From Nesterenkonia xinjiangensis (lineage in GTDB: Bacteria; Actinomycetota; Actinomycetes; Actinomycetales; Micrococcaceae): a DNA stretch of 64,000 nucleotides. The notes beneath the pieces were generated by a model that did not search any database, was not told where the DNA came from, and saw nothing but the letters and a program-made list of their open reading frames with translations. The stretch covers positions 1,984,001 to 2,048,000 of the forward strand of contig NZ_JACCFY010000001.1 in the NCBI RefSeq assembly GCF_013410745.1, written 5' to 3'. The position numbers and the translations under genes were made by a program. Below, piece after piece: positions 41,169 to 49,256 of the stretch. The first letter of the stretch is position 1; each line of letters begins with the position of its first letter.

Positions 41169-42430
41169 GCACCACCACCGACACCATCACCCACACCGGA
41201 CCCGCGGCCCGTGAGGCCGCGCTGCCCGATCAGCTGCTGCAGACCATCGCCGCCGGCACGGTCCACCGCGAGCTGGAGCGCGAGCTGCCCTTCGAGCCCG
41301 TCCGACAGCTCGATGAGGCCCGCTTCGGGGCGCTGCGGGTCCCGCGAGAGTTCGGCGGGCCCGGTGGCACCGTGGAGGACCTGGTCCGGCAGGTGATCCG
41401 CCTGGCCGCGGCGGACTCCAACGTGGCACACCTCTACCGCGGACACTTCGGCTTCGTGGACTCTCTGCGCTTCCAGCCCGCCGAGATCCAGCAGGCCTGG
41501 TATCCACGCGTCCTGGCCGGCGGCACGGTGGGCAACGCCTCCACCGAGAAGGGCGGCAACGCCCTGGGGACGCTGAACACGGTGCTCACCCAGGACGACG
41601 ACGGCCGCTGGCGCCTCGACGGGGAGAAGTTCTACTCCACCGGCACCATCTTCTCCGACTACACGCGGGTCTCCGCCTCCCGAGCCGGTCAGGAGGGCCG
41701 CCGGTTCGCCGTCGTCGCGACCGACGCGGAGGGTGTGGAGATCATCGATGACTGGGACGGCTTCGGGCAGAAGCTCACCGGCACCGGCACCACCCGGTTC
41801 CACGGGACCCCGGTCGAGGACGTCGCGGTGCTGGACCGGGTGCCCGGCTCCCACGAAGCGATCCATGAGGCCGCCTTCTTCCAGCTGTACCTGCTCGCCG
41901 TGCAGGTCGGCATCGCCCGTGCCGCCGTCGCCGACGCCGTCGCGCTGGTGGCCAAGCGGACCCGGACCTTCAACACTTCCGGTTCCGGGCAGCTGTTCCG
42001 CGAGGACCCGCTGATCCAGCAGATCATCGGCACGATGTCCGCCAAGGCCTTCGCCGCGGAGGCCACCGTGCTGGAGGTCGCCCGGATCCATGACCGCTCC
42101 CTGGAGGCGGGCTTCGCCGTGGGCACCCACGAGACAGGCTTCGAGGGCGAGCTGCCGCAGGCCGTCTACGCGGCCGAGATCGCCGTCGAGCAGGCCCAGG
42201 TCACCGTCCCGGAGATCGTCATCGGGGTGACCCAGGAGCTGTTCCAGACCGTCGGCGCTTCGGCCACCCTGCGCACCAAGGCGTTGGACCGGCACTGGCG
42301 CAACGCCCAGACCATCGCCACCCACAACCCCATCGTCTTCCGTGCCCGGTCCATCGGGGACTGGGAGATCAACGGGACCCTGCCCGAAGGGCTCAACGCG
42401 ATCGGCGAGGCCACGGGGGCGCGACGATGA
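41165..42430 (+). CDS. Acyl-CoA dehydrogenase-fold flavin monooxygenase (SfnB/DszC-like)
   Basis: 421 residues with the acyl-CoA dehydrogenase fold: an N-terminal helical domain (FGALRVPREFGGPGG), a central beta domain (GNASTEKGGNALGTLNTVL, WRLDGEKFYSTGTIFSDY) and a C-terminal helical domain. The sequence resembles SfnB and DszC, which use reduced FMN to oxidise sulfur compounds (sulfones, thioethers), rather than true dehydrogenases, and the usual catalytic Glu context is not evident. Reduced FMN would come from the riboswitch-controlled reductase at 35670-36275. It overlaps both neighbours by 4 bp. The substrate is unknown. Confidence 0.8.
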   Translation: MSTTTDTITHTGPAAREAALPDQLLQTIAAGTVHRELERELPFEPVRQLDEARFGALRVPREFGGPGGTVEDLVRQVIRLAAADSNVAHLYRGHFGFVDSLRFQPAEIQQAWYPRVLAGGTVGNASTEKGGNALGTLNTVLTQDDDGRWRLDGEKFYSTGTIFSDYTRVSASRAGQEGRRFAVVATDAEGVEIIDDWDGFGQKLTGTGTTRFHGTPVEDVAVLDRVPGSHEAIHEAAFFQLYLLAVQVGIARAAVADAVALVAKRTRTFNTSGSGQLFREDPLIQQIIGTMSAKAFAAEATVLEVARIHDRSLEAGFAVGTHETGFEGELPQAVYAAEIAVEQAQVTVPEIVIGVTQELFQTVGASATLRTKALDRHWRNAQTIATHNPIVFRARSIGDWEINGTLPEGLNAIGEATGARR

Positions 42431-43821
42431 ACACCATGATCTTCAACGCCTTCGACATGCTCGTCCCTGTCCACCAATCGCCGGGGCTGTGGCGCCACCC
42501 GGACTCGCGCATCACCGAGTTCGACACCCTGGAGTACTGGACCGAGCTCTCCCGCACGGTGGAGGACGCCGGCTTCTCCTGCCTGTTCCTGGCCGACGTG
42601 CCCGGGATCTATGACGTCTACGGCGACAGCGCCGAGGCCGCCGCCCGCGGGGGAGTGCAGTACCCGCTGCTGGACCCGCAGGTGATCGTCCCCGCACTCG
42701 CAGCGGCCACCACCCACCTGGGCTTCGGGGTCACAGCCTCGGTGACCTACGAGGCGCCGTACCTGCTGGCCCGGCGCTTCGCCACCCTCGATCACCTCAC
42801 CGGCGGACGGATCGCCTGGAACATCGTCACCAGCTACCAGGACTCCGCGGCCCGGAACCTCGGGATGCAGGGGCAGATCCCGCATGACGAGCGCTACGAC
42901 CGCGCCGACGAGTACATGGAGGTCATGTACAGGCTCTTCGAGCACTCGGTGGAGGACGACGCCGTCGTCGCCGACGCCGAGCGGGGAGTGTTCGTGGACC
43001 CGGAGAAGGTGCACCCGGTGGCGCACGAGGGCCGCTGGTTCTCGGTGCCCGGGGAGATGCTCACCCACCCGGGGCCGCAGCGCACCCCGCTGCTGTTCCA
43101 GGCCGGCTCCTCGTCCCGCGGCCAGCAGTTCGCGGTGGACCACGCCGAGGCGATCTTCGTCATCAGCTCCCGTCCGGAGAAGCTGGCCCAGCAGGTCACC
43201 GCCACGCGTGAGGCCCTCGCGGCGGCCGGTCGAGCCCCGGAGTCCGTGCAGTTCTTCGCCATGGTGACCATCGTGGTCGCCGAGACCGAGGACCAGGCCC
43301 AGGACCGGCTCCAGGAGTACCGCGAACACGTGGACACCGAGGCCGCGCTCACCCTCTTCGGCGGCTGGACCGGCGTCGACCTCTCCGGGCTTCAGGAGGA
43401 CGACGTCATCGCCGACGTGCAGACCGAGGCCAACCAGTCCGCGCTGGCCATGTTCACCAAGGACCCCACCCAGCGGTGGACCGTCCGGGACGCCGCGGAG
43501 TTCATCTCCATCGGTGGCCGCGGGCCGCTGATCGTCGGGAATCCGACCCAGGTGGTCGACGAGCTCGAACGCTGGCAGCAGATCACCGGAGTGGACGGGT
43601 TCAACGTCTCCGCCGCAGTGCGACCGGCCGACTTCGAACGCTTCCGGGATCTGGTCACCCCTGAGCTGCACCGTCGCGGGCTGCTGGCCGAACGGCCGCA
43701 CGAGCCGGTGACGCTGCGCGAGCAGCTCGGCGGGGCCGGGCCTCACCTGGCCGAGGACCACCCGGCGCGCCGGGCTGAGATCCCGGCTGCGACCCCGGCC
43801 GGAGAGGCGCTCGCCCGCTGA
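42427..43821 (+). CDS. NtaA/SnaA/DszA family FMN-dependent monooxygenase
   Basis: 464 residues, luciferase-like TIM barrel of the NtaA/SnaA/SoxA(DszA) group. Marks are MIFNAFDMLVPVHQSPGLWRH, GFSCLFLADVPGIYDVYG, FATLDHLTGGRIAWNIVTSY, YDRADEYMEVMYRLFEHS and LLFQAGSSSRGQQFAVDHAEAIFV. DszA cleaves C-S bonds in sulfones, so this enzyme probably acts after the preceding SfnB/DszC-like product. It is the last gene of the metN operon and has a Pro/Ala-rich C-terminal end. A second family member lies at 47068-48498. Confidence 0.85.
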   Translation: MNTMIFNAFDMLVPVHQSPGLWRHPDSRITEFDTLEYWTELSRTVEDAGFSCLFLADVPGIYDVYGDSAEAAARGGVQYPLLDPQVIVPALAAATTHLGFGVTASVTYEAPYLLARRFATLDHLTGGRIAWNIVTSYQDSAARNLGMQGQIPHDERYDRADEYMEVMYRLFEHSVEDDAVVADAERGVFVDPEKVHPVAHEGRWFSVPGEMLTHPGPQRTPLLFQAGSSSRGQQFAVDHAEAIFVISSRPEKLAQQVTATREALAAAGRAPESVQFFAMVTIVVAETEDQAQDRLQEYREHVDTEAALTLFGGWTGVDLSGLQEDDVIADVQTEANQSALAMFTKDPTQRWTVRDAAEFISIGGRGPLIVGNPTQVVDELERWQQITGVDGFNVSAAVRPADFERFRDLVTPELHRRGLLAERPHEPVTLREQLGGAGPHLAEDHPARRAEIPAATPAGEALAR

Positions 43822-43835
43822 GCCGAGCACCACAG

Positions 43836-43920
43836 AGACTCTCCCGACGTCGGCCCCGTGGTTTCACTGGGCATGGCCGCGTGGCCGGCGTCGGGAGCCT
43901 TCACCACGGCTGGATGCGGG
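43836..43920 (+). pseudogene. Degenerate relic of a metQ signal-peptide region
   Basis: This stretch aligns with bases 40287-40370 of metQ copy 3: agactctcccg at the start, a 17-bp identity tcactgggcatggccgc, and ggccggcgtcgggag later. Small indels break the frame, and nothing of the mature domain remains. It sits 15 bp after the last gene of the metN operon. It is probably what is left of a fourth metQ-like copy or a recombination scar. Confidence 0.6.
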
Positions 43921-43928
43921 CCGAGCGC

Positions 43929-44408
43929 TCAGAGCTCCTGCCAGATCAACAGGGCCAGATCGCCGGTGTCCGGGTCGATCTCCTGGAATCCGTGCCGGCG
44001 GTAGAAGCGGCGGGCGTCCACATCAGGCGCGTCCACCGGAACCTCCACCAGGTCGGCTCCACCGGCCCGGGCGTCGTCCAGGACCGCCTGGATCAGCAGG
44101 CTTCCGAGCCCTGAGGAACGATGCGCGGGGGCCACATAGAGCTCATCGAGCAGATCCACCGGGCCGTCGCACCATACGTTCGGACGCCGAGTGACCAGTG
44201 CGAGGCCCGCCTGGCGTCCGGAGGCCTGCTCCGCCACCAGCCAGGCGCGGGTCTGCTCCGTGGCGAGCAGCCGCCGCAGCCGGTGGGCCAGCACCGCCGG
44301 CCCGGGAGTGGGGGAGCCGAACTCGGTGTTGAAGTCGTCGAGCAGACGGGCGAGGACGTCGGCGTCCTCCGGTCCTGCCCGCCGCACCTGGGCGCCGTCG
44401 TCGTTCAT
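43929..44408 (-). CDS. GNAT family N-acetyltransferase
   Basis: 159 residues of the GNAT fold: VRRAGPEDADVLARLL start, LYVAPAHRSSGLGSLLIQAVLDDARAGGADLVEVPVD (acetyl-CoA pyrophosphate loop RSSGLGS) and ARRFYRRHGFQEID end. It acetylates an amine with acetyl-CoA; the substrate is unknown. It lies 22 bp downstream of two ATP-grasp genes on the same strand and so may acetylate their product. GNAT and ATP-grasp domains are fused in N-acetylglutaminylglutamine synthetase, which makes this pairing suggestive. Confidence 0.8.
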   Translation of the reverse strand: MNDDGAQVRRAGPEDADVLARLLDDFNTEFGSPTPGPAVLAHRLRRLLATEQTRAWLVAEQASGRQAGLALVTRRPNVWCDGPVDLLDELYVAPAHRSSGLGSLLIQAVLDDARAGGADLVEVPVDAPDVDARRFYRRHGFQEIDPDTGDLALLIWQEL

Positions 44409-44430
44409 CCCCGGACCTCCCCTCAGCGCC

Positions 44431-45582
44431 TCACTTCGAGGCGCGGTGCAGGATCTGCTCGATGATGGCGTCGTGGACCATGCGCGGCTGTCCGTAGGCA
44501 GGGTAGCGGAACTGCATGAGGTTCGCGTACGGGTTGACGTCCAGGACCACCGCGCCCTCGCCCGACTCCAGGTCAGGGACCAGGAGGTCGACGGCGGCGG
44601 CGCTCAGCCCGGGGATTGACCAGAGCCCGTCCACGGCGAGCTCGCGCAGCGTCTCGGGCAGCTCATCAGTCACGTCCACTGCCAGGCCGCCTCCACGAGA
44701 GGTGTCGGCGATCTCGGTGAGCCGCTGGATTCGCCCGGACTCCAGCACGGCGTCCCTGGTCAGGCCCATCGGTTCGAGGAACTCGTCGGTGACCTTCGGC
44801 TGCCGGGGGCGCAGGTAGGCGTTGTCCCCGCGTCGGCTGATCTCCGCCTCTGCCAGCTCGCCCACCGTGGAGACGCCGTCGCCGACCACATGGAACGGCA
44901 CCCGTACGATCGCTCCGGCCACCTTCTCTCCCACCACGTAGACACGGACGTCCAGTCCCGGGTGGTGCTCCTCGACGATCATCTGATACTTCGAGTCCGC
45001 GGTGGCCGAGCGTGAGGCCATCGCCCGCTGCCAAGCCTGGCGCAGCTCCGGCTCGGTGCGCACGGCGGTGCTGATGCCCTTGCCGGCACGCCCGGCGGAG
45101 GGCTTCACCGCCACCGGGCCGCCCAGGGCCTTCATGTACTTCACCGCGCGGGAGAACTCGGTCGGGCTGATCGCCCGACCCTGCGGTGTGGGCACCTCCG
45201 AGGCCATCAGGTACTTCTTGGTCATCTGCTTCGACCGGGAGACGCGCCGCGCCTGGTGGCTGACCAGGGAAGTGATGATGGAGTCCATCCCACCGATGAC
45301 CACGCCGGAGAGGAACAGCAGGCGGTTCGAGTCGCTGATCGTCTTGACGGTGATCTTCCTGCGCTTGGCGGCCGCGGCCAGCAGCTGGTCATGCTGGGAG
45401 GTGCTGCTCCAGGTGCGCAGCTGATCCGCTCGGGGCTCCACCTGCTCGGCGATGAAGCGTTCGACGACGTCGGCGGAGCCGGAGAGCACTGGTGCGGGCC
45501 GCTCCGGGCGGCGTGCGGCGGCCTCGGGCACCGCGTGCTCGGAGGCAGCGCTGACCGCAGGGGAGGAGGAGTCAGAGGACAT
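44431..45582 (-). CDS. ATP-grasp ligase, cyanophycin/glutathione synthetase-like, copy 2
   Basis: 383 residues. The ATP-grasp core begins near SRSKQMTKKYLMASEVPTPQ, the pattern of cyanophycin synthetase and related amide ligases. The ATP loop is VAVKPSAGRAGKGIST, and the metal site is VVLDVNPYANL (Asp and Asn present). The N-terminal ~110 residues include FIAEQVEPRADQLR. It is 16 bp downstream of a paralogue with which it shares long blocks (DELPETLRELAVDGLWSIPG versus DQLSEEIADLAVDALWSIPG). It should form an amide or peptide bond with ATP; the substrates are unknown. This copy looks catalytically intact. Confidence 0.7.
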   Translation of the reverse strand: MSSDSSSPAVSAASEHAVPEAAARRPERPAPVLSGSADVVERFIAEQVEPRADQLRTWSSTSQHDQLLAAAAKRRKITVKTISDSNRLLFLSGVVIGGMDSIITSLVSHQARRVSRSKQMTKKYLMASEVPTPQGRAISPTEFSRAVKYMKALGGPVAVKPSAGRAGKGISTAVRTEPELRQAWQRAMASRSATADSKYQMIVEEHHPGLDVRVYVVGEKVAGAIVRVPFHVVGDGVSTVGELAEAEISRRGDNAYLRPRQPKVTDEFLEPMGLTRDAVLESGRIQRLTEIADTSRGGGLAVDVTDELPETLRELAVDGLWSIPGLSAAAVDLLVPDLESGEGAVVLDVNPYANLMQFRYPAYGQPRMVHDAIIEQILHRASK

Positions 45583-45598
45583 GGCTCTCAGGATATCC

Positions 45599-46735
45599 TC
45601 ACCGCGAGGCGGTCAGCAGGATCTGCTCAGCGATCGCCCCGGCCACGTTCCGGGGGCGTCCGTAGGCGGGGAAATGATGCGGGGTGAGGCTCGCGCCGAC
45701 GGTGGCCTCCAGCACCACGGCGCCCTCGGCGGTACCCAGGTCCGGCACCAGCAGGTCGATGCCCGCCGCGTGCAGCCCCGGGATCGACCACAGGGCGTCG
45801 ACGGCGAGGTCGGCGATCTCCTCGCTGAGCTGATCGGTGACATCCACCGGGATCCCCCCGGCGCGGAGGTTCGCCGCCTGGTTCAGGATCACCAGCTGGC
45901 CCTCCTCCAGGATGGTGGAGAGCGAGAGGCCCATCGGGTGCAGGTCCTCCTCCCGGACTTCCGGGATGTTCTCGGCCAGGCTGCGGTGGCGCTGGCGTCG
46001 GGAGAAGGTGCGTTCCAGCAGGGTGCGCAGCTCGGAGGACCCGTCGCCGACCACGTGCAGTGGGACCCGCACGATCGCGGAGACCAGCGTGTTCCCGACG
46101 ACGAACGCCCGCAGGTCCAGGCCGTCGTGGAACTGTTCCACGAGCAGCTTCCTGCTGGGCGCATCCTGGGTCAGCCGGGCCTCCAGGGCCAGCGGCCAGG
46201 CGCGCTGCAGATCCTCGGCATTGCTCAGGTGCGTGCTGATCCCGTGCCCGGATCGTCCGGTCACCGGCTTGAGCACCCCCAGCCCGGGCAGCGATCCCAG
46301 GTACTTGGCGGCCTCGGTGATCTCGTCCTCCCTGAACGTGCGCCCGGAAGGCACAGGAAGTTCCTGGAGCTCGAGGTGGCGTCGGGTCAGCGCCTTGCTG
46401 CGGGAGATCCGCCGCGCGTTCGCGCTGACCAGCGTGGTCATCGTGTGGTCCATGCCTCCCACGACGACTCCTCCGAAGAGGAGCACCGAGTTCTTCGCGC
46501 CGACCTCGCGGATGCTGATGCTGCGCCGCGTCAGCTCATGCCGCAGCAGCGCCAGATGCCCGGGGACCTGGGAGACCTCGCGCAGCTCCTCGGCGCGCGG
46601 CTCCACCTGGTGGGCGATGAACCGCTCCAGAGCGGTGGGGTCCTCACCGAGCACGACGCCGGCCGGCCCGGCATCGGCGTCGGAGGTGACGTCGGAGGTC
46701 GACTGCGAGGCGTTCCCGTGGCTGGCCATGCGCAC
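45599..46735 (-). CDS. ATP-grasp ligase-like protein, copy 1, with altered metal site
   Basis: 378 residues, paralogous to the following gene: SRSKALTRRHLELQELPVPS, VLKPVTGRSGHGIST and FPAYGRPRNVAGAIAEQIL correspond to matching segments there. The metal-binding segment VVLDVNPYANL of copy 2 reads VVLEATVGASL here, so the conserved Asn is a Thr. That may mean a changed activity or a partner role in a heterodimer. It starts at ATG 46735, 91 bp from the divergent S-box riboswitch at 46827, and heads the set of two ATP-grasp genes plus a GNAT. No promoter could be placed with confidence. Confidence 0.65.
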   Translation of the reverse strand: MRMASHGNASQSTSDVTSDADAGPAGVVLGEDPTALERFIAHQVEPRAEELREVSQVPGHLALLRHELTRRSISIREVGAKNSVLLFGGVVVGGMDHTMTTLVSANARRISRSKALTRRHLELQELPVPSGRTFREDEITEAAKYLGSLPGLGVLKPVTGRSGHGISTHLSNAEDLQRAWPLALEARLTQDAPSRKLLVEQFHDGLDLRAFVVGNTLVSAIVRVPLHVVGDGSSELRTLLERTFSRRQRHRSLAENIPEVREEDLHPMGLSLSTILEEGQLVILNQAANLRAGGIPVDVTDQLSEEIADLAVDALWSIPGLHAAGIDLLVPDLGTAEGAVVLEATVGASLTPHHFPAYGRPRNVAGAIAEQILLTASR

Positions 46736-46810
46736 CAGGATATCCCCCGGCCGGGCCCATGCATGGCGTCGGAATGTGAAGCGTCCTCCCCGCGCTCCCG
46801 GCCTGGACGG

Positions 46811-46816
46811 TAGAGT
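46811..46816 (+). promoter_or_regulatory. Possible -10 element of the fourth riboswitch transcript
   Basis: TAGAGT lies 11 bp before the aptamer, the same spacing as the TAGTCT before the metN riboswitch. No good -35 is seen. Confidence 0.3.
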
Positions 46817-46826
46817 GCGAGCCGTA

Positions 46827-46987
46827 CCATCCAGAGCGGCTGAGAGACCTGGCTCTACGACGCCGCAGCAACCCGACCGTCACGGTGACACAGGCGGTCC
46901 GGGCCCGGCCCCAGCTCGCGGCATCGCCGTCGGGCGTCCCACGGGGCGGGCTCCGGAGCGCCGGGGTGCTCATGCCAGGACCGATGG
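46827..46987 (+). ncRNA. SAM riboswitch (S-box, SAM-I) with enlarged internal arm
   Basis: Core elements are P1 CCATC/GATGG, AGAGCGGCTGAGAGACCTGG, GCAGCAACC, and GGGGTGCTCATGCCAGGA. The arm between GCAGCAACC and GGTGCT is about 95 nt here against roughly 45-50 nt in the other three copies. The platform to ATG 47068 is 80 nt long and holds CTCCTC (46992-46997), complementary to the GAGGAG Shine-Dalgarno at 47056-47061, suggesting translational sequestration. Confidence 0.85.
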
Positions 46988-47067
46988 AGGACTCCTCTCC
47001 TGCGCGCATCCGACGTGCAGGGTGCACTGTCTCGAGTGCTGCATCGGCGAGCCACGAGGAGGAACGC

Positions 47068-48498
47068 ATGACCGACCACCACATCCAGCCGCCGACGACG
47101 CCCGCCGGGCGACGCGAGATCCTGTTCAACGCCTTCGACATGAACTGCGTGGTGCACCAGTCTCCCGGGCTGTGGCGCCACCCGGAGGACCGCGCTCGGG
47201 AGTACAACACGCTCAGGTATTGGACCGACGTCGCCCAGATCCTCGAGAAGGGCCTCTTCGACGGCCTGTTCATCGCTGACGTGCTGGGCCCGTATGACGT
47301 CTTCGCCGCAGACCCCGACGCCGCCCTCCATTCCGGGGCCCAGGTTCCGGTGAACGACCCGTTCCTGCTGGTCTCCGCGATGGCCGCCGTCACCGAGAAC
47401 CTCGGCTTCGGGCTCACCGCCGGCACCGCCTACGAGCACCCGTACCCGTTCGCCCGCCGACTGGGCACCTTGGACCACCTCACCGGGGGCCGTGTCGGGT
47501 GGAACGTGGTCACCGGTTACCTGCCCTCGGCGGCGCAGAACATGGGCCAGGACGATCAGCTGGAGCACGACGCCCGCTACGACCACGCCGACGAGTACAT
47601 GGACGTGGTCTACAAGCTGCTGGAGGGCTCCTGGGAGGACGACGCCGTCGTCGCGGACAAGTCCACCGGCGTGTTCACCGATGCCTCCAAAGTGCATCGG
47701 ATCGAGCATGAGGGCCAGCATTTCAAGACTCCGGGCATCTCCGTGGTGGAGCCTTCTCCTCAGCGGATGCCGGTGGTCTACCAGGCTGGGGCCTCCACCC
47801 GTGGACGCGCCTTCGCCGGCAAGCACGCTGAGGCCGTGTTCATCAATTCGCCGACCAAGGAGCTGACCCGCCAGTCGGTGCAGCGGATCCGGCAGAGCGT
47901 GGTCGACGCCGGCCGGGACCCCTACAGCGTGCGCATCTTCGCCATGCAGACAGTGGTCACCGGAGCCGACGACGCCGCTGCGCAGGCCAAGTATGAGGAG
48001 CTCACCCGGTACATCGATCCGATCGGCGGCCTGGTGCTGATGTCGGGGTGGATGGGTCTGGACCTGAGCCGGTTCGACCTCGACCAGCCGATCGGGGATG
48101 TGGAGTCCAATGCGATCCAGTCCACGGTGGAGACCTTCCAGAAGGCCTCCGGTCGGGAGGGCGAGCCGTGGACCGTGCGGCAGCTGGCCGAGTGGGTCGG
48201 CGTCGGAGGGTTCGGCCCGGTGATCGTCGGCGGTGGCGAGTCTGCGGCCCGGCAGCTGGCCGAGTGGCAGGACGAGACCGACATCGACGGGTTCAACCTG
48301 GCGTACCACATCACCCCGGGGACCTTCGAGGACATCGTGGAGTTCGTGGTCCCGGAGCTGCAGAAGCTGGGTCGGTACAAGACCGAGTACGCCCCGGGAA
48401 CCCTGCGGAACAAGCTCTTCGGCGCTGGGGATCACCTGCCGGAGCGCCACCACGGCGCACAGTTCCAGTTGCGCCGTCGCCACACCGCGCAGGTCTGA
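47068..48498 (+). CDS. NtaA/DmoA/DszA family FMN-dependent monooxygenase
   Basis: 476 residues from ATG 47068 (GAGGAGG Shine-Dalgarno). It is a luciferase-like barrel: ILFNAFDMNCVVHQSPGLWRH, GLFDGLFIADVLGPYDVF, LGTLDHLTGGRVGWNVVTGY, YDHADEYMDVVYKLLEGSWED and PVVYQAGASTRGRAFAGKHAEAVF. It is about the same length as, and clearly related to, the 42427-43821 product, but is alone under its own SAM riboswitch. Dimethylsulfide, sulfone or aminopolycarboxylate oxidation are family options; the riboswitch argues for a sulfur substrate. A GC-rich hairpin follows directly. Confidence 0.85.
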   Translation: MTDHHIQPPTTPAGRREILFNAFDMNCVVHQSPGLWRHPEDRAREYNTLRYWTDVAQILEKGLFDGLFIADVLGPYDVFAADPDAALHSGAQVPVNDPFLLVSAMAAVTENLGFGLTAGTAYEHPYPFARRLGTLDHLTGGRVGWNVVTGYLPSAAQNMGQDDQLEHDARYDHADEYMDVVYKLLEGSWEDDAVVADKSTGVFTDASKVHRIEHEGQHFKTPGISVVEPSPQRMPVVYQAGASTRGRAFAGKHAEAVFINSPTKELTRQSVQRIRQSVVDAGRDPYSVRIFAMQTVVTGADDAAAQAKYEELTRYIDPIGGLVLMSGWMGLDLSRFDLDQPIGDVESNAIQSTVETFQKASGREGEPWTVRQLAEWVGVGGFGPVIVGGGESAARQLAEWQDETDIDGFNLAYHITPGTFEDIVEFVVPELQKLGRYKTEYAPGTLRNKLFGAGDHLPERHHGAQFQLRRRHTAQV

Positions 48499-48502
48499 GG
48501 CT

Positions 48503-48546
48503 CCGCCTCCCCACGCCGGAGTCAACGCGTCGGGCGGGGGAGGCGG
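48503..48546. terminator. Hairpin between convergent genes
   Basis: ccgcctcccc (48503-48512) pairs with ggggaggcgg (48537-48546) across a 24-nt loop, 5 bp after the monooxygenase stop and 22 bp from the convergent YtxH gene stop. Confidence 0.6.
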
Positions 48547-48567
48547 GTCGGAGAGGCCCGGCCTCGG

Positions 48568-48972
48568 TCAGCCGCCCTCGCGGGTGCCGGGGCTGCCACC
48601 CTCCTGCGCCCAGTCGCTGCCGTCCTTCTCGGTGCTCAGCCCGGGGTCGCTGTCGACGTCGCCATGGCTGGTGGGGACGGTCTCCGGGGCGTGGAACTCC
48701 TCGTCGAAGATCTCCGTCGCCTCGGCGGTGCCCTGTTTGACGGCCTCGGCGGCCGCGGTGGCGGCGCGCTTGGCCGTCTCGGCGACATCCTGGGCCACCT
48801 TGCTGGCAGTGTCCGTCGCCGAGGCGACGCTGTCCTGGATCTTCTCCTGCAGGTCGGGGTCGTTCCAGGCCTCCGAGGCGGACCTGCGCGCCTTCTCGAA
48901 GCCTTCCCTGCCGGTCTTCGTGCCGATCACATAGCCCACGGCCATGCCGACACCCAGTGAGAGCAGTCCCAT
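48568..48972 (-). CDS. YtxH domain-containing protein
   Basis: 134 residues from ATG 48972 (AGGAG at 6 nt); TTG 48978 would add two residues. An N-terminal hydrophobic helix (LLSLGVGMAVGYVIGTKTGREGFEKA) is typical of YtxH. It is followed by an Ala/Lys/Glu-rich amphipathic coiled-coil region (DSVASATDTASKVAQDVAET) and an acidic Pro/Gly-rich tail. Such proteins are general stress-associated membrane proteins of unknown activity. It has no evident operon partners. Confidence 0.8.
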   Translation of the reverse strand: MGLLSLGVGMAVGYVIGTKTGREGFEKARRSASEAWNDPDLQEKIQDSVASATDTASKVAQDVAETAKRAATAAAEAVKQGTAEATEIFDEEFHAPETVPTSHGDVDSDPGLSTEKDGSDWAQEGGSPGTREGG

Positions 48973-49256
48973 CGTCAACTCCTTCGCTCCGTCATGACCT
49001 TGGTCGGTGCGGGGAGGAGATGCCGGTCTCGGCGTCGTGCGTGTCGTGCGTGCCGATCCGGCGGCCCTCCGGCCCCGCCGGTCCTTCGAAACTACTGGCG
49101 AGGGCGGGGTCGTGTCACCAGGTCACGACCCGGATCCGACCCGGATTCGACCCTGACACCACCCTGATCAGCCTGCGCCTAACGCTCCGCGATCCCCGGT
49201 GCGATCCCCGGTGCGATCCACGGTGGGGTCCACGGTGCCGTTCGGGCCCGTGCGCC
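48973..49256. other. Intergenic region with 12-bp tandem repeats
   Basis: No gene is seen. At 49189-49236 there are four 12-bp units (gcgatccccggt twice, gcgatccacggt, ggggtccacggt), just past the stop of the GntP-family gene. acccggatccg and acccggattcg repeat at about 49127-49150. Confidence 0.5.
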
